Assembly: GCA_023630585.1 (NCBI GenBank)
Contig: CM042535.1
Coordinates: 32,617,399-32,681,398, forward strand
Source of the DNA: Cranoglanis bouderius
Lineage: Eukaryota; Chordata; Actinopteri; Siluriformes; Cranoglanididae
DNA: 64,000 nt
Direction of reading: 5' to 3'
Part shown: one piece after another, positions 42,150 through 54,122 of the stretch
Layout: each line of letters starts with the position of its first letter
Numbering within the stretch: position 1 is the first letter of the stretch
Translations under genes and position numbers: made by a program
Notes under the pieces: generated by a model
The model's input: the letters and a program-made list of their open reading frames with translations, nothing else
What the model was told of the DNA's origin: nothing
Database searches by the model: none

Positions 42150-42355
42150 TGTCAGGTCAACTCAGGCTTCGGACTCCAGTTCCCAGAATACCCTGCAGCC
42201 TACAAACATGGCTGCCACAGACTACAATTCCCAGCTCCACCCCGGCACGTTCTCAGTCTCCGGAGTTCTAATTATCACACAGCTGTTGCCCATTGCACAC
42301 ATGCACTCACACCACCCTTTAAAAAGGACTTTTCGAAGCCTGAGTTGACCTGACA
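42150..42355 (+). mobile_element. Short 3' LTR-like unit bounded by a 22-bp inverted repeat
   Basis: It begins TGTCAGGTCAACTCAGGCTT at 42150, right after the G-rich tract, and ends with the exact complement of its first 22 bp at 42334-42355. The interior has CTCCAGTTCCCAGAATACCC, ACATGGCTGCCACAGACTAC and a TTTAAAAAGG box just before the end. As an LTR it would be very short (206 bp) and lacks a polyadenylation signal. A U3 that ended in a partial inversion is the alternative. Confidence 0.65.
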
Positions 42356-43056
42356 ATGGTACATAATTGTTCTACAGTAAAACTTGTGTATAGTTTAGTA
42401 CAATGAACATGTAAAAAAATTTTGTACAAAAATTGTATGTTTAGCCTTATAATCTTATAGAATTTTTTTTTTTTTTTCATTTCAGTCTTTTGGAAGTTTA
42501 TTTCAGGTGGTGTACACAAGCACTCCTGTCACAGCATAAACCATGCTTTACTGAAGTCCCTCTAAGGTGTGCTTTGTAATATTCTAGCTTTCTAGAATGC
42601 ATGCTATTGCCGGTGTGTGTAAAAGTGGTAGTGGCCCTGAGCGATGCATCACACACTGACAAATAACATCTGTGAATGTGCTATGTGTGCTATATAGTTA
42701 TAAAAAGTTCTCTTGGAGAGTGCATTCTCCAGTGAAAAAAATTTGATTATGCTACAACTTTAGTGTTCTTGTAGCCATGATGATTAAAATGTGCAAAAAT
42801 GTAACAACTATGCTAAGCCTGATTATGTATGTATATGAGTATGAATATGTGTGGAATATGTGTGTCCCTTGTGGATTGGCTGGAAGAGTCTGGTAAAAAA
42901 CATTTCTTCACTCACTCTCAGTATTTACTACAGCCAAAAGTCCCAAAAGTCTCCATATATAGGGGAAACACTTTTTTAGCAAAATGTCTTCCAAAATTTT
43001 CCAAATTAATAGTTTTTATATTGTGTATAGGTATAGGTATATTGTATATAGTTTTT
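42356..43056. other. Anonymous AT-rich sequence
   Basis: No coding region or terminal repeat recognised. A poly-T run is at 42462-42478. Confidence 0.45.
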
Positions 43057-45795
43057 ATAGGTGTGAAAAAATGCGGTCAAGTAATAATGCTTTAAAAATA
43101 GACATGTTAATAGTTTATATTTATCAATTAACAAAATGCAAAATCAGTGAACAGAAGAAAAATCTACATCAAATCAATATTTGGTGTGACCACCGTTCAA
43201 AACAGCATCAATTCATCAATTCTTCTAGGTACACTTGCACACAGTTTTTGAAGGAACTTGGCAGGTAGGTTAGCCCAAACATCTTGGATAACTAACCACA
43301 GTTCTTCTGTGGATTTAGGCAGCCCCAGTTGCTTCTCTCTCCATGTTATCCCAGACAGACTTGATTCGATGATGTTGAGATCAGGGTTCTTCTGTAGATT
43401 TACAGTGGGTACAGAAAAGAATCACCCTCCTTTAAAATAATCACATTTTGTTGCTTTCCAGCCTGAAATGAAGACGGACACAGTTTTTGTTCAGCTATAT
43501 TTACTCAGTGCAACTTATACAAGTGAAAGATATAACACCAACATGTCAGAATTTTTTTTTTTTAAATTAAGAAACAGAATCACTGAGTTGGAAAAAGGAT
43601 CACCCCCTTGCTTTAATGTGCCTTATTTTTTTAATTTATTAACTTTGCACATCTAGATTAGCAATATTTGCCCACTCTTCTTTGCAGAATTGCTCAAGTT
43701 CAGTTAAATTTGATGGTGACCGTTTGTGGACTGCAGTCTTCAAGTCTCAGATTTTCAATGGGGTTTAAGTCTGGGCTCTGACTAGGCCATGCAAGGACAT
43801 TCACCTTTTTCTCCTTCAACCACTGTGTGGTCAGTTTTGCTGTGTGCTTTGGGTCATTGTAATGTTGGAAGGTAAACCTTCTTCCCATTGACAACTTTCT
43901 GGCAGAGCGCAGCAGATTTTCCTCAAGAATTTGACGGTATTTTGCCCCATCCATTTTACCCTGACAAGTGCTCCAGTCCCTGCTGCAAAGAAACACCCAT
44001 AACAGGATATTACTACCTCCATGCTTTACTGTAGGAATGGTGTTATTTGGATTGTGAGCTGTATTGGATTTCTGCCAGACATATCATTTGGTGTTGAGGC
44101 CAAATAATTCATCTGATCATAACACCTTTTCCATGTGACCTCAGAATCTTCAAGGTACGTTTTGGCAAAGCTCAGTCGTGGGTGGCTTTTTTCTTGCAAC
44201 CCTCCCATACAAGCCACATTTGTGGAGAATTTGTGATATTGTTGTCACATGCACACACTCTTTGTCATAAATTCCTGCAACTGCTGTAGGCCTCTTGGTA
44301 GCCTCTCTGACCAGTTTCCTCCTGTTTCATCCAGTTTGGAATATTGGAATGTCTTAATAATAGACTTATCTGTGCTTCTAGGCATTGATATAGCCTTTGA
44401 AATTTTTTCAAATCCATCTCCTGATCTTTTGACAGTGCCTTGCCACCCATAGTTGATTGTTTGCTTCAGGTGCACTACAAAATGCTCCAGGAAAGCTCTT
44501 TTCATGCTGACCTAATCAAAATGACCACAGCTGATCACAGTTGAAAGTCAAATGGCTTTGTGTGCCATTGAGAAGGTGATCAGCTACACCTTATTGAGTT
44601 TACAAGTCATTTTTAGGAGGGAGGTGATCCTTTTTCCAACTCAGTGATTTTTTTTTTTTTTTTTTTTTTGACTTGGTGTTATATCTTTCACTTGGATGTT
44701 ATAAGTTGCACTGAGTAAATACAGCTGGATAAAACAAAAACTGTGTCCATCTTCATTTCAGGCTGAAAAGCAACAAAATGTGATTATTTTAAAGGGGGGT
44801 GGTTCTTTTCTATACCCACTGTAGGCGGCCTCAGTTGCTTCTCTCTCTTCATGTAATCCCAGACAGACTCGATGAAATCAGCACTCTGTGGGGGCCATAC
44901 CACCACTTCCAGGACTCCTTGTTCTTCTTCACGCTGAAGATGGTTCTTAATGACTTTCGCTGTATGTTTGGGGTTGTTGTCATGCTGCAGAATAAATTTG
45001 GGGCCAGTCAGATGCCTCCCTGATGGTATTACCAGATGGATAAGTATCTGCCTGTACTTCTCAGCATTGAGGAGACCATTAATTCTGACCAAATCCCCAA
45101 CTCCATTTGCAGTAATGCAGCCCCAAACTTGCAAGGAACCTCCACCATGCTTTACTGTTTCCTGCAGACACTCATTCGTGTACCTCCAGCCCTTCAGCAA
45201 TCAAACTGCCTTCTGCTATAGCCAAATAGGTCAAATTTTGACTCATCAGTCCAGAGCACCTGCTGCCATTTTTCTGCACCCCAGTTCCTGTGTTTTTGTG
45301 CATAGTTGAGTTGCTTCGCCTTGTTTCCACATCGGAAGGAATGACTTTTTGGCCGCAAGTCTTTCATGAAGGCCACTTCTGACCAGAGTTCTCCGGACAG
45401 TAGATGGGTGTACCAGGGTCCCACTGGTTTCTGCCAGGTCTGACCTGATGGCACTGTGGACATCTTCAGATTGTGAAGGGAAGTAAGCCTGATGTGTCTT
45501 TCATCTGCTACAGTAAGTTTCCTTAGCCGATCACTGCTTCTACAGTCCTCAACGTTGCCCGTTTCTCACCTCGTTAGCTGAGTTTGGCTGTTCCTCACCC
45601 AGTTTTATTCCTCCTACACAGCTGTTCCTGTTTCAGTTAATGATTTTGTTTCAACCTACATATTGAATTGATGATCATTAACACCTGTTTGGTATAATTG
45701 TTTAATCATACACATGACTATATGCCTACACAATCCCTGACTTTGTGCAAGTGTACCTAGAAGAATTGATGCTGTTTTGAAGGCAAAGCGTGGTC
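43057..45795 (-). mobile_element. Tc1 group B, second copy, split by Tc1 group A
   Basis: Its own segments are 43057-43402 and 44822-45795. The minus strand encodes WTDESKFDLFGYSRR, KHGGGSLQVWGCITANGVGD, LQHDNNPKHTAKVI and a WPPQSADFIESVWDYMK-type Glu block in shifted frames. Words TTATCAATTAACAAAATGCA and CAATATTTGGTGTGACCACC are shared with the copy at 20530-22016. Both outermost ends are lost, the right one at a junction with LTR-element sequence at 45796. It also contains a short tandem duplication near the insertion site (43300-43400 and 44822 on). Confidence 0.88.
43403..44821 (-). mobile_element. Tc1 group A, copy inserted in Tc1 group B
   Basis: The ends are CAGTGGGTACAGAAAAGAAT (43403) and the complement ending CTATACCCACTG (44821), with TA at 43401-43402 and 44822-44823. 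The transposase on the minus strand runs from MGGKALSKDQ (44450) through YDQMNYLASTPNDMSGRNPI (catalytic region in wrong frame) to WPSQSPDLNPIENL (about 43780). Frames change at least four times. Confidence 0.92.
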
Positions 45796-45796
45796 A

Positions 45797-45960
45797 ATGA
45801 GTCGACCTCATCTCCGGAGCTTCAGCCTGAGACCCCTCGAGATGGTCTCCCCTGTGGAGTTCCAGCTGGAGGTCAATGTGGTGACCTCATCTCCGGAGCT
45901 CCAGCCTGAGACCCACGAGGTGGTCTTCCCTGCAGAGCTCCAGCCAGAGGTCAGTGCTTT
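45797..45960 (+). mobile_element. Fragment of the 34.8-kb LTR element repeat region
   Basis: The frame reads MVSPVEFQLEVNVVTSSPEL and QPETHEVVFPAELQPEV, almost the same wording as the repeat tail at 34821-34925. It is joined directly to Tc1 sequence on both sides, so it marks a recombination or insertion scar. Confidence 0.7.
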
Positions 45961-46270
45961 TCATCCTCTGGCAGTGGAAACCTTCACCATGTGGAAGGCA
46001 AGATGGATTCATTGAAGTATCAGGAAATCCTAGGAGAAAACGTCATGCCATCTGTGAGGAAGCTGAAGCTTGGGTGTCATTGGACCTTCCAACAGGACAA
46101 TGACCAAAGCATACCTCAAATTCCACCAAGGCTTGGTTGCAGAAGAAGTCCTGGAAGATTCTACAGTGGCCATCAGTCACCTGACTTGAACCCCATAGGA
46201 AATCTCTGGTGGGATTTGAAGAAAGTGGTTGCAGCACGCAAACCCAAGAATAATGGAGGCCATTGCTCAT
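45961..46270 (+). mobile_element. Tc1-like C-terminal fragment (group F)
   Basis: The peptide MEGKMDSLKYQEILGENVMP continues with GCHWTFQQDNDQ (second Asp), then in another frame HQSPDLNPIGNLWWDLKKVV, where the catalytic Glu of PIENLW has become Gly. No terminal repeats are present. Confidence 0.7.
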
Positions 46271-46279
46271 GAGGATTAT

Positions 46280-46572
46280 TTGACCATGTAGTATTAGCAC
46301 ATTTATAGAAGGGATTTATTTATTTATAATCGCACAATCCAGTGTCACCCAGAGGAGGATGGGTTCCCTTTTGAGTCTGGCTCCTCTTAAGGTTTTTTCC
46401 TCATATCGTCTCAGGGAGTCTTTCCTTGCCACCCTCGCCTCTGGCTTGCTCATTGGGGATAAATTCGTACATTTAAAATCTATATCCTAAGTTGATATAT
46501 TTCTGTAAAGCTGCTTTGGGACAATGTCCATTGTTAAAAGTACTATACAAATAAAATTGAATTGAATCTTGC
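46280..46572 (+). mobile_element. 3' tail of an L2-like LINE
   Basis: It shares GGATGGGTTCCCTTTTGA, CTGGCTTGCTCATTGGGGAT, AAGCTGCTTTGGGACAATGT and CCATTGTTAAAAGTACTATA with the 3' ends of the LINE copies at 52550 and 56870, then ends in TTGAATTGAAT repeats. This is a 5'-truncated copy of about 290 bp. Confidence 0.85.
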
Positions 46573-46949
46573 TTTTTGTATACAACTATACAATTCACTT
46601 AAGGCACAAAAATGTTTCACAGCAATCAAGGAGACTGTTTTCAAATATAACAAATAGCATTATTAACTTTAAAAATCATTTGAAGAATTTTTGTGAGATA
46701 ATAAGTCATTTGTTTACTGCTATTTAATTGCCTATAACAAGCAAAAAGTTCTGCACTTATCGAATAAATAAACTAACACAACTCAATATGGAAATGTTCT
46801 GTGAGAGAGACAGGGTTTAATTTCAGAAAGAGCAGCCTGATGTGGCCAATTCACTTGTGCTAACTTTTCCAGATAAGTGTCCAGGCATCAATCACAGATT
46901 AATGTGCTCTAAGAACAGGCTGCTGCCTGGCTAGGAGCAAGATACTCTG

Positions 46950-46988
<39 letters not shown>

Positions 46989-48050
46989 GTGAGAGTGTGT
47001 GTGTGTGTGTGTGTGTGTAAGGGGTATGTGTGTTAAGCAGCAGTGCACAAAACATACCCCAGCCTCCATGCGATAAACAGGATTGATGTTTGCAAGCAAG
47101 ACATTTAACTTGATCCAGCAACGCCTGAGAAGTATCATTCAGCTTCACTGAGCTGTTGAGAGCTTGTGGAGAAAAGGCTTTTCCGAACCTATTTTTCTCT
47201 ACTCTAACCACCATCTAATGGGAGTCTCTTATCATTCACTGAAGAGGCAGTTAATCTTTTCAGCATATTTGTCACATTTCCTGTAAAAGAAACCTCACCC
47301 ACATTCACTTTCTTTCGCATACATGATACTCATTTTTGCTGAATAGAAGAACATTAGAGCTCTGTAAGAGATATCAAAGAAAACATGTTAGCAGACGTGC
47401 CTGTGGGCTCTTTTTTAATGAACAGATTAAAGTTAAGGGTATTATTAAGGGCAAATTAGAGTAAAGGGGCAGGTAAGACACTGCTGTTGTAGCCCATGGA
47501 GAGGAGACTTGTAATTATTGATCCATTGTTTGCACCATGAGCAGCCTCAAAATAGATCAGATGTGAAAGTCAATAGCTTGTGCCAAGCCTCACTAGAAAG
47601 ATGGGAGAAAACAGCGGGAGAGTGAGACATGAAAAACATGAAGCGGATAGCCTTGTCCCTGCATGCCCCAGTGCACACCATATTAGTCTCAGCAATGAAG
47701 TGAAAGGCTGTGTTCAGATGATATATGTGATTTTTAATTGGCATTTAAAACCATCATGTGCCATAATCTTAAGAGCATGACCTAAGAAAATGGGGTTTAA
47801 TTTGATTAACATATTCATATTTCGAATTGTATAATGTCCTTGTGGCTTTCAAACTAGAATGCAATAAAATGACAGAAGACCATTCTTTTTTTTTAAATTT
47901 TTATTTTTTTTACATACATGCAAATCACAGCCCCTCGATTTCAGCATAAATATGACCAATGAAATTTTCATTGAGATTTTCTCAATTCTATGCAAATTAG
48001 ACAGTAAAATGAGAAATCCAAAAAATTTACTCAAACTGTTTCTCTGACCA
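46573..48050. other. Anonymous sequence with one compound microsatellite
   Basis: No coding region recognised. This is among the longest stretches in the window without an identifiable element. Confidence 0.5.
46953..47018. repeat. (GA)n(TG)n compound microsatellite
   Basis: About 17 GA units, a short GAGT linker, then about 11 TG units. Confidence 0.95.
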
Positions 48051-48958
<908 letters not shown>

Positions 48959-48971
48959 TATATATATATAT

Positions 48972-49642
48972 TGTTAGAGTTTCTCTCGTTCTCCGAGTCT
49001 CTCGCTAGGCGAGCGGCTGACTCAAACACTTCCGCATTCCATTCTCCGCACCACCGTTGAGGAAGATCCCGATTTGTTTACTTTGCCATGTTCTTTTGTT
49101 TTTGTTTTATGTTATGTCTCCGCACCCGGTCTTTCATTGTTTTTTTTCTCCCTGGTTTACGTCATGTCTCCGCCCCATTCACTAATAGGTTTTCCGATTA
49201 TTGTTTGATTATGAGTTTCAGGTGTTTTATGTTTAACCTCGTTTGTTTCCAACTTCCCTCGTTATTTAAACCACCTCCCGTTTCCGCTTCCTTGCGGAGT
49301 ATTAAATGTAAAAGTAAATAAAGGAAAGTATATGAATAGATGTTCTGCATTTTTTCCCTCTTCCCGCATTTCCTGGATTATGGATTTATGCGACGATACT
49401 CTGTGAACGTATGCCTTGATATTTTTTGGATTTATGCTTCGAGATACTATGGATTTGTGCCACATTACTCTGTGAACATATGCCTTGATATTTTGTGGAT
49501 TTATGTTTTAAGATATTCTTTGGATTTATGCCTTGGGATTCCATGGATGATTATCGTTTGTTTTGACCCTGCCTTTATGTTGAGTTCCTCCTCTGTTGTG
49601 TATATTTCCCAATAATTTCAGTTCCTAATAAACTGACTTTTC

Positions 49643-49645
<3 letters not shown>
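48972..49645 (+). mobile_element. LTR family Y, partial, in (TA)n
   Basis: It begins TGTTAGAGTTTCTCTCGTTC and shares the order of motifs of the LTR at 18577-17866: repeated GTCATGTCTCCG(C/T) words, a TTTAAACC box, CTTCCTTGCGGAGTATTA and CCTAATAAACTGACTTTTCC. The last 45 bp or so, to TTATGTAACA, are missing; the sequence runs straight into (TA)n. Both flanks are TA repeats. Confidence 0.8.

Positions 49646-49719
<74 letters not shown>
49646..49719. repeat. (TA)n microsatellite
   Basis: About 37 TA units between an LTR and a Tc1 terminus. Confidence 0.96.
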
Positions 49720-49722
<3 letters not shown>

Positions 49723-51328
49723 TATCTCACAAAAGTGAGTACACCCCTCACATTTTTATAAATATTTTATTATATCTTTTCATGGGACAACACTGACAAA
49801 ATGACACTTTGCTACAATGTAAAGTAGTGAGTGTACAGCTTGTATAACAATGTAAATTTGCTGTCCCCTCAAAATAACTCAACACACAGCCATTAATGTC
49901 TAAACCGCTGGCAACAAAAGTGAGTACACCCCTAAGTGAAAATGTCCAAATTGGGCCCAATTAGCCATTTTCCCTCCCCGGTGTCATGTGACTCATTAGT
50001 GTTACAAGGTCTCAGGTGTGAAGGGGGAGCAGGTGTGTTAAGTTTGATGTTCTCACTCTCACACTCTCTCATACTGCTCACTGGAAGTTCAACATGGCAT
50101 CTCATGGCAAAGAACTCTCTGAGGATCTGAAAAAAAGAATTGTTGCTCTACATAAAGATGGCCTAGGCTATAAGAAGATTGCCAACACCCTGAAACTGAG
50201 CTGCAGCATGGTGGCCAAGACCATACAGCAGTTTAACAGGACAGGTTCCACTCAGAACAGGCCTCGCCATGGTCGACCAAAGAAGTTGAGTGCACGTGCT
50301 CAGCATCATATCCAGAGGTTGGCTTTGCAGAATAGACGTATGAGTGCTGCCAGCATTGCTGCAGAGGTTGAAGGGGTGGGGGTCAGCCTGTCAGTGCTCA
50401 GACCATACGCCGCACACTGCATCAAATTGGTCTGCATGGCTATCGTCCCAGAAGGAAGCCTCTTCTAAAGATGATGCACAAGAAAGCCTGCAAACAGTTT
50501 GCTGAAGACAAGCAGACTAAGGACATGGATTACTGGAACCATGTCCTGTGGTCTGATGAGACCAAAACTTGTTTGGTTCAGATGGTGTCAAGCGTGTGTG
50601 GCAGCAACCAGGTGAGGAGTACAAAGACAAGTGTGTCTTGCCTACAGTCAAGCATGGTGGTGAGAGTGTCATGGTCTGGGGCTGCATGAGTGCTGCCTGC
50701 ACTGAGGAGTGTACTGTGACATGTACTGTGACATACTGAAGCAGAGCATGATCCCCTCCCTTCGGAAACTGGGATGCAGGGCAGTATTCCAACATGATAA
50801 CAACCCCAAAAACACCTCCAAGATGACCACTGCCTTGCTAAAGAAGCTGAGGGTAAAGGTGATGGACTGGCCAAGCATGTCTCCAGACCTAAACGCTATT
50901 GAGCATCTGTGGGGCATCCTCAAACGGAAGGTGGAGGAGCGCAAGGTCTCTAATATCCACCAGCTCTGGGAGGTCATCGAGGAGTGGAAGAGGACTCCAG
51001 TGGCAACCTGTGAAGCTCCAGTGAACTCCATGCCCAACAGGGTTAAGGCAGTGCTGGAAAATAATGGTGGCCACACAAAATATTGACACTTTGGGCCCAA
51101 TTTGGACATTTTCACTTAGGGGTGTACTCACTTTTGTTGCCAGCGGTTTAGACATTAATGGCTGTGTGTTGAGTTATTTTGAGGGGACAGCAAATTTACA
51201 CTGTTATACAAGCTGTACACTCACTATTTTACATTGTACCAAAGTGTCATTTCTTCAGTGTTGTCCCATGAAAAGATATAATAAAATATTTACAAAAATG
51301 TGAGGGGTGTACTCACTTTTGTGAGATA

Positions 51329-51331
<3 letters not shown>
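49720..51331 (+). mobile_element. Tc1 group H, full-length, few lesions
   Basis: The ends are CAGTATCTCACAAAAGTGAG (49720) and the complement ending ACTTTTGTGAGATACTG (51331), with TA on both sides inside TA arrays. The inverted repeats of about 220 bp hold an inner copy of the terminal motif (CAACAAAAGTGAGTACACCC), the IR/DR layout. The coding region occupies 50094-51086. Confidence 0.95.
50094..51086 (+). pseudogene. Tc1 group H transposase with two to three frame changes
   Basis: The start MASHGKELSEDLKKRIVALH gives an intact HTH (GLGYKKIANTLKLSCSMVAK), then RPRHGRPKKLS. A frame change occurs near 50395. The second frame (50471-50580) has NHVLWSDETKTCL (first Asp), and another change follows at about 50565-50580. 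The third (50709-51086) encodes AVFQHDNNPKNTSKMT (second Asp), SPDLNAIEHLWGILKRKVEE (Glu) and ends GGHTKY. All three catalytic acids are present. A short TGTACTGTGACA direct repeat near 50710-50735 adds a local duplication. Confidence 0.88.
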
Positions 51332-51421
<90 letters not shown>

Positions 51422-51423
51422 TA
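51332..51423. repeat. (TA)n(CA)n microsatellite
   Basis: About 40 TA units, then ACACACACATA, lying between two Tc1 termini. Confidence 0.95.
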
Positions 51424-52548
51424 CAGTGGGGGACAAAAGTATTTGATCCCCTGCTGATTTTGTACGTTTGCCCACTGACAAAGAAATGATCAGTCTATAA
51501 TTTTAATGGTAGGTGTATTTTAACTGTGGGAGACAGAATAACAACAACAAAAAAATCCAGAAAAACACATTTCAAAAAAGTTATAAATTGATTTGCATTT
51601 TAATGAGGGAAATAAGTATTTGATCCCCTATCAATCAGCAAGATTTCTGGCTCCCAGGTGTCTTTTACACAGGTAATGAGCTGAGATTAGGAGCACTCTC
51701 TTAAAGGGAGTGCTCCTAATCTCAGTTTGTTACCTGTAAAAAGACACCTGTCCACAGAAGCAATCAATCAATCAGATTCCAAACTCTCCACCATGGCCAA
51801 GACCAAAGAGCTGTCCAAGGATGTCAGGGACAAGATTGTAGACCTACACAAGGCTGGAATGGGCTACAAGACCATCACCAAGCAGTCTCCGTCGGTATGG
51901 GGCTCCATGCAAGATCTCACCTCGTGGAGTTTCAATGATCATGAGAATGGTGAGGAATCAGCCCAGAACTACACAGGAGGATCTTGTTAATGATCTCAAG
52001 ACAGCTGGGCCCATAGTCACCAAGAAAACAATTGGTAACACACTACGCTGTGAAGGACTGAAATCCTGCAGCGCCCGCAAGGTCCCCCTGCTCAAGAAAG
52101 CACATGTACAGGCCCGTCTGAAGTTTGCCTCAATGATTCAGAGGAGAACTGAGTGAAAATGTTGTGGTCAGGTGTGGTCAGATCTCTTTGGCATCAACTC
52201 AACTCGCCGTGTTTGGAGGAGGAGAAATGCTGCCTATGACCCCAAGTCATAACACCATCCCCACCGTCAAACATGGAGGTGGGAACATTATGCTTTGCGG
52301 GTGTTTTTCTGCTAAGGGGACAGGACAACTGCACCACATCAAAGGGACGATGGACAGGACCATGTACCGTCAAATCTTCAGTGAAAACTTCCTTCCCTCA
52401 GCCAGGGCATTGAAAATGACCTTAATGAATTGGAGAGCATCTGCAAAGAGGAGTGGGATAAAATCCCTCCTGAGATGTGTGCAAACCTGGTGGCCAACTA
52501 TAAGAAACGTCTGACCTCTGTGATTGCCAAGAACGGTATTGCCAACAA
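51424..52548 (+). mobile_element. Tc1 group G, longer copy, 3' truncated
   Basis: It starts CAGTGGGGGACAAAAGTATT at 51424 after TA and keeps the whole long 5' inverted repeat with inner repeat (AAATAAGTATTTGATCCCCT), then the 16-bp-arm hairpin at 51683-51724. The transposase starts at 51793 (MAKTKELSKDVRDKIVDLHK). It is broken at 51990, 52156 and beyond, with KHGGGNIMLCGCFSAKGTGQ and a deletion that removes the second Asp and the Glu. The 3' end is replaced by the tail of an L2-like LINE at 52549. Confidence 0.9.
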
Positions 52549-53116
52549 GTTCAAGTTCAAGTTCAAGTTCAGTTTATTTGTATAGCACTTTTAACAATGG
52601 ACATTGTCCCAAAGCAGCTTTACAGAAGTATATAAATTCAGGACATAGATTTTAAATTTATGACTTTATCCCCAATGAGCAAGCCAGCGGCGACGGTGGC
52701 AAGGAAAAACTCCCTGAGATGATATAAGGAAGAAACCTTGAGAGGAACCAGACTCAAAAGGGAACCCATCCTCATCTGGGTGACACCGGATAGTGCGATT
52801 ATAAATAAATGAATCCCTTCTATAAATGTACCAGTACAACACGGTCAGAATGGCAGTTGTGAGACCATGAAAAATTCATTACAGTTTTTATATGAAGTCT
52901 GTTTTGTTGAACTTCACCACTGTAATCTCAATGATCTTTAGGCTGAACCGTGTGGGGCCATCCTCAGCAGCATCATGTGACCTCAATTGATGAGGTCTCC
53001 AACCAGAAGTAGAGCATCAGGATGGATCGGGCAGGTCCAGAGAGCAGAAGGGGTCGGGATCACTGGCATCTCAGGAGTATCATGTGAAGCTCGACAGAAG
53101 GGGAGGGAGAGAAAGC

Positions 53117-53174
<58 letters not shown>

Positions 53175-53999
53175 ATTAGGTATGAATATTGTCCCGTAAT
53201 GGTTAAGGACAATATACTTTGCGTAAGTGAAAGCAGGTACTCTGGCAAGACTAGCTCATGACAGGATTAACTAAAAGGGAGAGCCAGAAGGTAACACAGA
53301 CATGAGGGCTCCCTGGGACAAGGCGGCCAGCCACCCCACCATCAACAAACCTTGGTGGACGCCTGAAGGTGGGGGGGTGACAGCATCCAGACATCCCAGT
53401 TCACCACAACATACTATGCCCATGAGACCTCTAGATCTGCTCCTTTACCTAAGGAAAAAAAAAACTATTCACAAAAGGCTTGATTAAACAAATATGTTTT
53501 CAGCCTGGAACCTAAAATAGACACAACCGCTGTTCTCAGAGGATCTTCCGGGTTATCAAAGTGAATATTAAAGTCACCGACAATTAATGCTTTGTCTAAA
53601 GAAACAACCAGGTTTGAGATAAAATCTGTGAATTCACCAAGAAATTCAGAGTATGGCCCTGGGGCTCTGTAAATAATAATAAGTGGAATCGACTCAATAG
53701 GCTTATTTTTAGTGGTTACATATGTTATACTAGTATGAAGAACTTCAAAGGAGTTGAACTTATGGCTAGATTTTTGTGTGACGCCTAGGTTTTTATTATA
53801 AATGAGTGCAACACCTCCTCCTCTGCCAGTAAGACGGGGCTGATGTATATAACTATATCCAGGGGGACTGGCTTCATTTAGTGCTAAGTACTCGTTTGTT
53901 TTAGCCAATGTTTCTGTTAAACACATTATATTAAACTCCTGATCAGTAATGGTTTCATTAACAATACTTGCTTTAGACGTAAGAGATCTAATATTTAAC
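52549..53999 (-). mobile_element. L2-like LINE, internally deleted copy
   Basis: On the minus strand it contains the endonuclease start (about 53990-53530), fused to the last 15 residues or so of the ORF, then the complete 3' untranslated region and a TTGAAC-repeat tail ending at 52549. The RT is missing through internal deletion. The 3' region is the reverse complement of 55935-56870, including a (GA)n array at 53119-53171. A target duplication was not identified. Confidence 0.85.
53465..53926 (-). pseudogene. LINE endonuclease fused to the LINE C-terminus
   Basis: The frame opens MCLTETLAKTNEYLALNEAS (catalytic Glu region, CLTETWL in relatives). It continues HQPRLTGRGGGVALIYNKN, PLIIIYRAPGPYSEFLGEF and KALIVGDFNIHFDNPEDPL (Asp-x-Asn block), and after about TAVVSI jumps to GSRLKTYLFNQAFCE, the same 14-residue end as the RT frame at 55996. 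The join is in frame, giving a 153-codon open protein with most of the endonuclease but no final SDH motif. Confidence 0.82.
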
Positions 54000-54010
54000 T
54001 TTCATGCACC

Positions 54011-54011
<1 letters not shown>

Positions 54012-54048
<37 letters not shown>
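54012..54048. repeat. (TG)n microsatellite
   Basis: About 18 TG units between the two L2-like LINE copies. Confidence 0.95.
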
Positions 54049-54049
<1 letters not shown>

Positions 54050-54122
54050 AGTTGCAATCAAAATGATTCAACCCCGCATTGCAAATCAGGTTTATTGTGA
54101 AAAATTACAGACTTTCAGCTGG
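54049..54122. mobile_element. Possible Tc1 terminal scrap
   Basis: ACAGTTGCAATCAAAATGAT followed by TCAACCCCGCATTGCAAATC resembles the start of a fish Tc1-like inverted repeat (CAG next to TA, the AT-rich interior). Only about 70 bp are present and there is no partner end, so the call is tentative. Confidence 0.4.

Larger units (their letters stand above)
38700..42355 (+). mobile_element. Decayed Ty3/gypsy retrotransposon (gag-PR-RT-RH-IN)
   Basis: The order is a partial 5' LTR (to 38866), gag (38867-39800), protease and RT start (39863-40654), RT and RNase H (40660-41676), an integrase start (41680-42030), a G-rich polypurine tract (42138-42146) and a short LTR (42150-42355). A SINE sits within gag. 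Stops and frame changes are frequent, and a large part of integrase is deleted. The 5' and 3' LTR sequences do not resemble each other, so the element may be a mosaic. No target duplication was found. Confidence 0.8.
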
